Assembly (NCBI RefSeq): GCF_934371575.1
Contig: NZ_CAKRNY010000060.1
Span: 1-19,742 of the forward strand
Direction: 5' to 3'
DNA: 19,742 nt
Origin: an uncultured Blautia sp.
Lineage (GTDB): Bacteria; Bacillota; Clostridia; Lachnospirales; Lachnospiraceae
Part shown: positions 7,762 to 13,562 of the stretch, piece after piece
Layout: the number at the start of each line of letters is the position of its first letter
Numbering within the stretch: the stretch's first letter is position 1
Made by a program: the position numbers and the translations under genes
The notes under the pieces: generated by a model
Databases searched by the model: none
What the model was told of the DNA's origin: nothing
The model's input: only the letters and a program-made list of their open reading frames with translations

Positions 7762-8001
7762 ATGGAAGATCGTAATTATGGAACTATCCGGATTAAATTG
7801 GATGAAATGATAGAAAAGCAAAACATCAGTAAGAACAAATTGGCTCACCGCGCCGAAATGCAAAGGACCCAACTCAACCAGTTTTGTAAAGGAACGGTAA
7901 CACGGCTGGATACCGCTGTTTTAGCCAGGTTGTGCTGTGCATTGAATTGTAAGATCGAGGATCTGTTGGAGTACGTTCCACCAGAAAATAAGGAAAAATA
8001 A
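7762..8001 (+). CDS. XRE-family helix-turn-helix regulator (small, YozG-like)
   Basis: A 79-residue protein consisting of one HTH domain: IRIKLDEMIEKQNISKNKLA, then AEMQRTQLNQFCKGT as the second and recognition helices, then LDTAVLARLCCALNCKIEDLLEY. This is the small Cro/CI type common in Firmicutes, ending in the usual CKIxDLLEY-like helix. AGGGG precedes the ATG. It is unrelated in detail to the XRE gene at 6854. Its stop lies about ten bases from the point where the oppositely directed tandem-HTH gene loses similarity, so this gene probably sits at the edge of a separately acquired segment. It probably regulates its divergent neighbour; there is no direct evidence for the target. Confidence 0.85.
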   Translation: MEDRNYGTIRIKLDEMIEKQNISKNKLAHRAEMQRTQLNQFCKGTVTRLDTAVLARLCCALNCKIEDLLEYVPPENKEK

Positions 8002-8012
8002 ATATATCTCAT

Positions 8013-8267
8013 AATCCCAAGTAAGCGGGCAGTTTCCTGAATTGACATTGTGATGGATTTCCAATTCTTTCCCGGTGCTTCACCAATTATTTTCTTATAA
8101 TGAAGCTGGTTAGCGTACCAGTTTTCAAAGCTCTCGATCATCACACGCATCTTACCGCCTATGATGACCGTATCAAAATAGTTCTTTTTCACGAGCCAGT
8201 ATGATTCCGTCTTGCCAAGCCCAAGAAGCCGACGCATTTCTCGCACGGACATGCTTTTCTTTTTCAT
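8013..8267 (-). pseudogene. excisionase-type tandem HTH protein, 3'-truncated
   Basis: The reading frame opens with good AT/GC structure: GGAGG then ATG, MKKKSMSVREMRRLLGLGKT, then YFDTVIIGGKMRVMIESFENW, a MerR/excisionase-like HTH plus wing. A linker leads into a second copy (MSIQETARLLGI, residues 74-85). After residue 85 the similarity stops in the middle of helix one of the second HTH. The frame runs on to 7845, but only as the antisense of the XRE gene, giving a meaningless 55-residue tail. So this is a tandem-HTH protein of the kind found near integrases of conjugative elements, cut near 8012 by recombination or insertion of the XRE segment. The first HTH is intact and might still bind DNA. 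Confidence 0.65.
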
Positions 8268-8380
8268 TGTGTTTTCCTCCGATTCATTTTTTTCGGCTCG
8301 TCAGCCGTTAGGGTATGCTATATAGTAGGGAAAACCGAAGAAAAAGTGAAATGTGCAAATTCGATAGTTCAAGGGATTTT

Positions 8381-8623
8381 TCACACTTGACAAGTATCCA
8401 TCTGTTTATCAAGCCACTCGTCAAAGCTCTTTTTTGAAATACGGATATTGCCGCCGATACGGACACTGTGGAATACGCCGGATTTCACAAGATTATAGGC
8501 AGAATTCCTGCCGATGCCTAAAATGTCCTGGATCTCATCTACTGTATAAATTCTTTTCTCATATGGAATACTCGGCATAGCTTCTGTATCCTTATTTAAT
8601 GCTGCAATTCTATCCTCAAACAT
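8381..8623 (-). CDS. excisionase-family DNA-binding protein
   Basis: An 80-residue protein with one winged HTH of the excisionase/MerR type: YTVDEIQDILGIGRNSAYNL (helix-turn-helix, about 26-45) followed by FHSVRIGGNIRISKKSFDEW (wing and last helix). AGGAGG lies seven bases before the ATG. It overlaps the end of mazF by eight bases, so the two are translationally coupled. Known roles of such small proteins are bending DNA at attachment sites to promote excision, or repression. Its partner integrase could be one of the recombinases in this window or one that has been lost. As it is coupled to a toxin with no visible MazE, a role in controlling that toxin is also possible. Confidence 0.85.
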   Translation of the reverse strand: MFEDRIAALNKDTEAMPSIPYEKRIYTVDEIQDILGIGRNSAYNLVKSGVFHSVRIGGNIRISKKSFDEWLDKQMDTCQV

Positions 8624-9002
8624 GAGAAATCCTCCTTTCTGCTTTCAGCTCTTTTTCTGCGCCCATGCTGATGAATAGGGGTAAAACAATCTTTTCCATA
8701 GATTGTTTATCAAGCTGTGTTACCTTCTCTTTGAGACGGCTTTTGTCAATCGTGTGCACCTGTTCAAAGAGAATAATTGAATTTTCGGGAAGCCCGTCAA
8801 CATCTTCCAAATAGTAATGTGTCGGCAGCTTCGTTTTCTTTTGTACTCGGCTCGTAATGGCAGCAACAATGACCGTAGGGCTGAACCTGTTTCCTGTATC
8901 ATTGGAAAGAATGAGGACAGGTCTTGTGCCGCCCTGTTCAGAGCCGATATGCGGATCAAGTTTTGCGTAGTAAATATCTCCACGCCTGACAGTTCTTTTC
9001 AT
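8616..9002 (-). CDS. mazF: MazF/PemK-family endoribonuclease toxin
   Basis: A 128-residue MazF/PemK protein close in character to Bacillus EndoA. It begins VRRGDIYYAKLDPHIGSEQG, with GGTRPVL (R27) and VAAITSR (T50) matching the catalytic Arg and Thr of Bacillus MazF, and later LPTHYYL and LFEQVHTIDKSRL. The family cuts mRNA at short sequences in single-stranded regions. The ATG at 9002 is preferred over upstream in-frame starts because GGAGGG lies seven bases before it and the domain starts at once. No MazE-like antitoxin is encoded upstream; instead an excisionase-type HTH gene overlaps the 3' end. The C-terminal dozen residues (AEKELKAERRISHV) extend past the usual domain. Solitary mazF genes of this kind are often carried on clostridial integrative elements. 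Confidence 0.9.
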   Translation of the reverse strand: MKRTVRRGDIYYAKLDPHIGSEQGGTRPVLILSNDTGNRFSPTVIVAAITSRVQKKTKLPTHYYLEDVDGLPENSIILFEQVHTIDKSRLKEKVTQLDKQSMEKIVLPLFISMGAEKELKAERRISHV

Positions 9003-9024
9003 TTGAATGCCCTCCAATCTATAT

Positions 9025-9053
9025 TTGACATACGGTTTCTGTCTATGTAATAA
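9025..9053 (+). promoter_or_regulatory. candidate plus-strand promoter in the mazF leader
   Basis: A perfect TTGACA (9025-9030) is followed 17 bases later by TAATAA (9048-9053), a weak -10 match preceded by TATG. It would transcribe rightwards into the GC-rich structured block, antisense to the mazF leader. Support is from sequence match alone. Confidence 0.3.
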
Positions 9054-9176
9054 GCCAGGCAAAAGGCTTTTCGAGGTCGGGAGCATATAAAACAAAGCTC
9101 TGTTCTCAGTAATAACCTTGTGTTTGGCTTTATGGTCATGGCATTTCTATTTGTCCTCGACACCCCGAAATGCAAA

Positions 9177-9295
9177 TGCGCAAAAGCGCAGGGAAGTCGC
9201 CAAACGGTCAGCAGCGAACTGACTCCACGGGAGTTTCACCCCAACTGACGGTCTGCCAGAGCCGCCCTCATTGCCTGCGGCGGATTGGATACCGC
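9177..9295. repeat. cluster of short inverted repeats in a GC-rich non-coding block
   Basis: Back-to-back perfect stems: TGCGC-AAAA-GCGCA (9177-9190); GTCAG/CTGAC with a 7-base loop (9207-9223); ACTCC-ACG-GGAGT (9222-9234); GCCGC/GCGGC with an 11-base loop (9261-9281); GCGG/CCGC with an 8-base loop (9280-9295). Neighbouring stems share bases and so are mutually exclusive. This could be a structured RNA, a transfer origin or a recombination site. I recognise no known RNA family. Confidence 0.4.
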
Positions 9296-9461
9296 TCGGA
9301 CTGTGACTGGACGGGAGTACCATTATGCTCTTTGTGGGTTATGGCGAAACCGGGGGCTACCCGATATTTGGAGTCAGTATAGGCTCGCTCACCACCTTTC
9401 ATCGCTATTTGCTTGTCGGCAGGTCTTGGCGTACTGCTCTGCACGCTTATGCTCATCACAA

Positions 9462-9812
9462 TCACAACAGGAGTATATCATTTTGAAGATGGGGAAGGAT
9501 GATCTGGTACAGAACCCAGCGGTATTTGAATAAGGTACTTTTGCTGGTGGAATAAGGGGCATAGACTTCACGGAACCAGTAGTCCAGATATTCAGAAAAG
9601 GTAAACGGGATCTTCAGGGACTTTTTCAGCTGCTGGATCTGGCTGGAATAGGCATCCTGGGATTTCTGGTAGCTTTCCTCTGCTTCCTTTTTTGAGGGAA
9701 AGCCAGTATTATAGCTGTATTCAATAGTACAGATAAGCGGATTTACTGTCTGGGTGACGTGTCCCCAGGAACCGTCTTCAGCCTGGAATACAGGTGTCCT
9801 TTTTTCTTGCAT
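9462..9812 (-). pseudogene. truncated B-type tyrosine recombinase (N-terminal 116 codons)
   Basis: The frame starts with AGGAG and ATG and reads TPVFQAEDGSWGHVTQTVNP, closely matching B5 (TPVFQEDNGTWSHLTKLVNP) and continuing in register through SKKEAEESYQ and FTFSEYLDYWF to HLQNDILL, which aligns with HLHKDILLG of B5 (residues 109-116). The next codons are LTG-free, non-homologous sequence and a stop, at the edge of the GC-rich block. The arm and the start of the core-binding region remain; the catalytic domain is lost. It marks a third recombinase module whose remainder was replaced by the mazF-excisionase segment, or which was cut by its arrival. Confidence 0.75.
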
Positions 9813-9861
9813 TGTTTTGCTTCTCCTATGTGTATTTTTATGTAAAGGAAAAAGGCCGATA

Positions 9862-9900
9862 AATAAAAAATGTATAGTGCAGTGGGAACACTATACATTT
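9862..9900 (-). terminator. terminator of the MNT-HEPN operon
   Basis: AAATGTATAGTG (9900-9889 on the minus strand) and CACTATACATTT (9879-9868) form a perfect 12-bp stem with a 9-base loop, followed by TTTATTTAT. It lies about 90 bases after the HEPN stop and before the truncated recombinase, so it would insulate the two. The stem is AT-rich, which lowers certainty. Confidence 0.65.
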
Positions 9901-9991
9901 CGAAAATTCCTTTTTCGCCAAACATACTTTGGAAATTTGGGAATATACTGTATACAACACAGTCGGATAAGTAAATCGAGATAATTTTGTC

Positions 9992-10390
9992 TTAAATCAT
10001 GGTTGGAAGGTATTTTTTTATTTCTTCCAAGATAAAGCAAGCTGACTCATATTGTTTAGCAGCATCTTCTACTGAGGCGATGTAGAACTCACTGTAATCG
10101 CTATCTTCGCGGACTGTTTTAATCCTTCCAAGCCTTTTCCCTACTTCTCTTGATACCCTTCCTGATGCTACGTACGTTTTGTTAAAATATGCTACAGCAT
10201 CTTTATGTCTTTTAAAGTCTACTCCTTCAATGGCCAGTACAGCCTTTACTGCATAAAAGGCAACATAATAAGAACGGTTAATACAGTCCTTATATAGATG
10301 ATATTCCAGACACATTTTAGCAGCTTTCAGAGTTTCTTCCGCTTGCTCCATGCGGTATACAGAAAGAGCTTGTCGTTTTTCATTATCCAT
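9992..10390 (-). CDS. HEPN-domain protein (UPF0332-like), toxin partner of a MNT/HEPN pair
   Basis: A 132-residue, all-helical HEPN protein. Features: RMEQAEETLKAAKMCLEYHL (first helix), CINRSYYVAFYAVKAVLA (about 36-53), FKRHKDAVAYFNKTYV, and a C-terminal RIKTVREDSDYSEFY followed by SVEDAAKQYESA, typical of the UPF0332 group. HEPN proteins paired with MNT proteins act as RNA-directed toxins in several known systems. In many relatives the second helix reads NRxYYxxFHA, giving an R-x6-H pair; here the His position is Tyr46, so ribonuclease activity is uncertain. The start ATG overlaps the end of the MNT gene by eight bases (ATGGATAA), so production is coupled to its likely antidote. Confidence 0.8.
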   Translation of the reverse strand: MDNEKRQALSVYRMEQAEETLKAAKMCLEYHLYKDCINRSYYVAFYAVKAVLAIEGVDFKRHKDAVAYFNKTYVASGRVSREVGKRLGRIKTVREDSDYSEFYIASVEDAAKQYESACFILEEIKKYLPTMI

Positions 10391-10721
10391 TAACTACGAT
10401 TCCCTCCTGTTCTACATTATAATAATAAGGAAGGTCCTTTTTCCAATAGTTAAAATGATCTATATTTTTTACAACTGGTGAAATATCTACCCTGTATTTC
10501 ATAAGATATTCGAATGCGCAATCTGAAACCTGATCGTAAAATGAGTTTATTTTATCTACAGGAGTACTTACCAAAACCATTACATCTATATCTGAATTCT
10601 GGTTATAATCACCCCTTGCATAAGATCCGTATAAGCGAACCATACGAAAATCATCTTTAAAAATGTTTCTCATATCTTGCTCAAATTCTTTTAATATAGT
10701 TGAAAGCTCTTTTCTACGCAT
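10383..10721 (-). CDS. MNT-type minimal nucleotidyltransferase, antitoxin partner of HEPN
   Basis: A 112-residue minimal nucleotidyltransferase. The motif GSYARGDYNQNSDIDVMV (residues 32-49) has the GSxARG signature and two catalytic Asp (D44, D46); a third Asp (D79, in RVDISPV) completes the usual triad. In characterised MNT/HEPN systems such proteins add AMP to the HEPN protein and neutralise it, and this is the probable role. The ATG at 10721 was chosen over the open frame to 10817 because GAAGGTG lies just before it and a promoter lies between. It is the first gene of a two-gene operon and overlaps the HEPN gene by eight bases. All key residues are present, so the enzyme is probably active. 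Confidence 0.88.
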   Translation of the reverse strand: MRRKELSTILKEFEQDMRNIFKDDFRMVRLYGSYARGDYNQNSDIDVMVLVSTPVDKINSFYDQVSDCAFEYLMKYRVDISPVVKNIDHFNYWKKDLPYYYNVEQEGIVVNG

Positions 10722-10755
10722 ATAGTCACCTTCTCCCACTTTTTTGGATACTTTA

Positions 10756-10783
10756 ATTATAATCCTTCCCATATAGATTGCAA
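10756..10783 (-). promoter_or_regulatory. sigma-A-type promoter of the MNT-HEPN operon
   Basis: On the minus strand TTGCAA (10783-10778) and a perfect TATAAT (10761-10756) are 16 bases apart, about 35 bases before the MNT start codon. It rules out the longer upstream start of the open frame. Confidence 0.6.
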
Positions 10784-10890
10784 GACTATAATTTTTGCAG
10801 GTAAGAAGAAAGGCCATTTAGAATTCTTTCTAAACGACCTTATCTCCTACCAAAATCATAAATAAAAATTACTCTCTTTTACTGCCAGCC

Positions 10891-11220
10891 TTAGAAAATT
10901 ACTACCAACAGCATCTTGAACTGTTCCTGTCCATATACCGCATGGGGATGTTTTGCTGGCATGACGATGGAGTCGCCTTCTTTCAGAATGTATTCCTCGC
11001 CATCAATGGTGACTTTTCCTACACCGTCCAGACAGGTCACGAAGGCATCTCCTCCGGATTCATGGGTGCTGATCTCTTCGTCTTTGTCAAAGGAAAACAG
11101 GGTGACACTTACGTATTCGTTCTGCGCCAGTGTTTTACTGACTACCTGTCCGTTCTGGTATTCTACCTGTTCTTTTAAAGCCATGACTTCTGCTTTGTTG
11201 ATGTTTTTAATTCCTGTCAT
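10891..11220 (-). CDS. small cupin-domain protein
   Basis: A 109-residue single-domain cupin. The first cupin motif is ISTHESGGDAFVTCLDG (about 51-67) and the second is KEGDSIVMPAKHPHAV (about 80-95), with His residues suitable for binding a metal. Such small cupins bind a metal or small ligand in a beta-barrel; the substrate cannot be predicted. AAGGAG lies nine bases before the ATG. It lies between the MNT-HEPN operon and the dehydratase-related locus, separated from the latter by a long inverted repeat, so it is probably its own transcription unit. Confidence 0.85.
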   Translation of the reverse strand: MTGIKNINKAEVMALKEQVEYQNGQVVSKTLAQNEYVSVTLFSFDKDEEISTHESGGDAFVTCLDGVGKVTIDGEEYILKEGDSIVMPAKHPHAVYGQEQFKMLLVVIF

Positions 11221-11256
11221 TTTTTATGTCTCCTTTTTTGATTTATATTGTACCCT

Positions 11257-11345
11257 GTACAGCGAAAATTAAGTATCTGTTATATTGATGCAGTATATGA
11301 AAATTCAGACTAATCAATATGGTGGTTACTTAATATTCGCTGTAC
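11257..11345. repeat. long nested inverted repeat
   Basis: A 19-base arm GTACAGCGAAAATTAAGTA (11257-11275) has its reverse complement at 11327-11345 with one mismatch. Inside, ATATTGAT (11282-11289) faces ATCAATAT (11313-11320), so the whole 89 bases can fold as one long hairpin with a 23-base loop. It lies 18 bases past the dehydratase-like stop and about 36 before the cupin start. There is no T-run, so it is not a typical terminator; a miniature transposon remnant or RNA structure is possible. Confidence 0.7.
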
Positions 11346-11362
11346 GAAGCATAGTGTACCTG

Positions 11363-12478
11363 TTACACTTCACAGTAATACAGGAAGGATCTTAATTTCT
11401 CCCATCCTGCCTCATCGAAGTCTCCATCCAGGGACAGATCATAAACTGGTGCCTGGCAGTGGTCGTGGATTCCTCTCATGTTCAGCACCATGGCGGAATT
11501 CTCATAGCGTGGTGCCATCATCAGAATACCGTTGCTGCTCTCACCAAGTTCCAACGCTTTAGCATAACGGTAGCGTCCATTGGCACCAGAATAATCTGCC
11601 AGATATTCATCCGCACGTTTCTGAAGCCCTTCCAGATCCTGGCTGAAGCTGCTTCTGTCTCCCAGACGCTCATGGACTGCCACCAGCTGCTTCTCCCATT
11701 TCGTGAAAAGCTCTGCTGCATTTTTATTGCCGGATGTTTCTTTCCACAGGAACAGCATCATCTCAGACAGCGGTGCCCGGCGGCACAGGATTCCCTCATA
11801 CTCCAGCTGCTCCAGGATTCCCTCATTTAAGCTGGTCAGGCTGGCAGGGGTTCCAACCAGTCCCAGCGCTTTGGCTGCGGTACTTTCTTCCCTGATCTCC
11901 TTCGCCCAGCGGCGCAGGTCCTTCCACTCATGGAGACTGCCTTCTGGGAGCAGGGAACGGTAACACTGGTCACGCATCTGAGGATCTGCACTGTAAAGGA
12001 TATCCCCGCAAACCAGAGCCTGCATCAGAAGCTCTGGATCATCTGCGGTCACTGGCAATGTTTCCAGGATCGGTGAAATGATGTCCACATGCCCATAGCC
12101 TCTGCGGTCCAGTACCGTCCGGACTGCTCTTGCATACTGTCCGTCTGCATCGGCACCCTCGTTAAACGGGATCAGGAACTGTAAGTTCCTCTGCTCTTCT
12201 TCTGGTGTCTCTTCCAGTAAGGTCAGGATCTGTCCCAACATCATCGGGAATGGCAGATATTCCTTGGAGTTGGTCTCTGCACGTCCCTTCATCAAGACTT
12301 TCCGGGAATACTCCGGCAGAACTTTTCTCTTCTTATAGCCGCACTGTTCAAAATAATTCTCCAGATACCAGGTATGATACCCAAGGTCTGGCAGAACAAG
12401 TGTCTTGTCCTTATCCGGCTTAAACTTAATGTTGGCTGGCTTCATCTTCACATCCAGGATGTTGAAGTCTTTTGGCAT
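11363..12478 (-). CDS. 2-hydroxyacyl-CoA dehydratase-like (COG3581-type) protein without the usual cysteines
   Basis: A 371-residue protein resembling the C-terminal part of large activase/dehydratase proteins (COG3581/HgdB-like). The segment LVLPDLGYHTWYLENYFEQC, then KGRAETNSKEYLPFPMMLGQ, then FLIPFNEGADADGQYARAVR and HVDIISP follows the family order. In relatives as I recall them, the second reads ...SKECLPF and the third ...TGPCRFGQY, with Cys residues expected to bind a [4Fe-4S] cluster; here they are Tyr and an acidic/Ala stretch. The reductive dehydration chemistry therefore seems unlikely. The ATG has no strong ribosome binding site and follows the second activase by 28 bases, so expression probably depends on coupling. 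It may be a domain detached from a longer fusion protein by deletion, or a specialised cluster-free version. Confidence 0.6.
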   Translation of the reverse strand: MPKDFNILDVKMKPANIKFKPDKDKTLVLPDLGYHTWYLENYFEQCGYKKRKVLPEYSRKVLMKGRAETNSKEYLPFPMMLGQILTLLEETPEEEQRNLQFLIPFNEGADADGQYARAVRTVLDRRGYGHVDIISPILETLPVTADDPELLMQALVCGDILYSADPQMRDQCYRSLLPEGSLHEWKDLRRWAKEIREESTAAKALGLVGTPASLTSLNEGILEQLEYEGILCRRAPLSEMMLFLWKETSGNKNAAELFTKWEKQLVAVHERLGDRSSFSQDLEGLQKRADEYLADYSGANGRYRYAKALELGESSNGILMMAPRYENSAMVLNMRGIHDHCQAPVYDLSLDGDFDEAGWEKLRSFLYYCEV

Positions 12479-12506
12479 TTCTGCTGGTGGTCTGTGGGAG
12501 ATACTG

Positions 12507-13562
12507 TTAGCCCCGGACAGAAAACTGTCCCGCCATTTTATATAAAGCCTTGTTCTTACGGATTTCCTCCGTCAGCTCCTCTTTGTTACGCTCTATGGAA
12601 GGGAAATCAAAGCCAAGGAAGGTACTGTCTTTCGCTGGCTTCTGGTCCATACAGGTCTCCCCTACGGTAATTCCCATGGATTCATAAGCCAGGATTGCAG
12701 CACCGTAGGCACCACTGATAGAGAATACAGGGGATACCGTTACTTTATCTCCATAAGCACACTGGAACGCTGCCACAATACCAGGATTATAATCTACGCC
12801 GCCCTGAAGTACGATGTGGTTCCCCACCTTCTTGGTTCCCACTACCTTGTGCAGATAGTTCTTTACAATGGCATGGCAGAGGCCTGCTGCAATGTCTGCC
12901 TGGCTTGCCCCGGAGCTTTCTGCTGAAGTAATAGCAGTCTCGATGAATACGGTACAGCGCTCGCCCAGCTCCGCCGGGGTGTTAGAAGTCAGTGCCAGCG
13001 GACCAAAGTCTGCGATTAGAATGTCCATACGGGCTGCCTGTTCTTCCACGAAAGAACCTGTACCAGCTGCACAGATCTTGTTCATCATGAAGTCACAGAC
13101 TTCCTTATCTTTAATGGAGATATACTTGGAATCCTGTCCACCAATCTCAAACACGGTATCTACCTGTGGATCCACGAAAGCTGCCGCCTTTGCCTGTGCC
13201 GTGATCTCATCTTTGATGGCATCAGCCCCCATCATACGTCCAAGGCGCTCACGTCCAGAGCCTGTGATACCTACTGCGGTAAAGTGGATCTCACCGTATT
13301 TTTCTTTAATCGCAGTCAGGCCGGAGCGGACTGCCCTTTCTGGGTTTCCGGCAGTACGCAGGTACTGGAAGTCAATGATATTGCCCCGCTGATCCGTAAT
13401 AACAAGATCCGTACTGGTGGAACCGATATCAATACCAAGGGCACAGCCATCTTTTGGGATCTGTCCGGTTGCTACAGGCTCTGATAAATCGGTGCCTTCC
13501 TTTAACACCAGCTTTGGCAGCGAAGAGCGATGGGCACTCAGCTTCTGCTCCCCAATTTCCAT
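12507..13562 (-). CDS. 2-hydroxyacyl-CoA dehydratase activase, BcrA/BadF/HgdC ATPase family (second ASKHA domain)
   Basis: A 351-residue ASKHA-fold ATPase. After a 40-residue lead come ALGIDIGSTSTDLVI (41-55, phosphate 1), VGITGSGRERLG, DTVFEIGGQDSKYI (phosphate 2) and VLQGGVDYNPGI. The two Cys that hold the bridging [4Fe-4S] cluster in the HgdC dimer are present: C154 in KICAAGTGSF and C193 in ERCTVF. Activases of this family use ATP to drive one low-potential electron into a 2-hydroxyacyl-CoA dehydratase. GGAAGAGG lies just before the ATG. It overlaps the preceding activase frame by 134 bases, and in its own frame an upstream TAA lies at 13587-13589. It ends KMAGQFSVRG, after which a linker and further domains would follow in long fused relatives but are absent. 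Confidence 0.85.
   Translation of the reverse strand: MEIGEQKLSAHRSSLPKLVLKEGTDLSEPVATGQIPKDGCALGIDIGSTSTDLVITDQRGNIIDFQYLRTAGNPERAVRSGLTAIKEKYGEIHFTAVGITGSGRERLGRMMGADAIKDEITAQAKAAAFVDPQVDTVFEIGGQDSKYISIKDKEVCDFMMNKICAAGTGSFVEEQAARMDILIADFGPLALTSNTPAELGERCTVFIETAITSAESSGASQADIAAGLCHAIVKNYLHKVVGTKKVGNHIVLQGGVDYNPGIVAAFQCAYGDKVTVSPVFSISGAYGAAILAYESMGITVGETCMDQKPAKDSTFLGFDFPSIERNKEELTEEIRKNKALYKMAGQFSVRG

Larger units (their letters stand above)
9003..9461. other. 459-base gap between mazF and the truncated recombinase
   Basis: No gene could be supported. The first part is the mazF leader. From roughly 9150 to 9440 the sequence is visibly GC-richer than its surroundings. Short frames exist on both strands (for example 38 codons from 9133), but none has a ribosome binding site and a recognisable product. 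The plus strand carries a possible promoter at 9025-9053 and closely packed inverted repeats at 9177-9295. The block ends where similarity to the B-type recombinase begins, near 9470-9475, so it is probably the end part of an inserted or recombined element. Confidence 0.5.

Noticed and set aside
8294..8307. CGGCT-CGTC-AGCCG hairpin next to a T-run as a terminator
   Set aside because: The T-run precedes the stem on the plus strand and becomes an A-run after it on the minus strand, so the polarity is wrong for both neighbouring genes.
9285..9533. Plus-strand frame across the GC-rich block, and minus-strand frames at 9268-9465 and 9389-9571
   Set aside because: They run across the junction near 9475 and into the antisense of the truncated recombinase, and none has a ribosome binding site. 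A Cys-rich start (CCDCDEH) in one looked zinc-ribbon-like but is not followed by a matching second pair.
12868..13392. 174-codon plus-strand frame over the second activase
   Set aside because: It is an antisense shadow of a well-conserved ATPase gene, with a composition typical of the complement of Ala/Gly-rich coding sequence.
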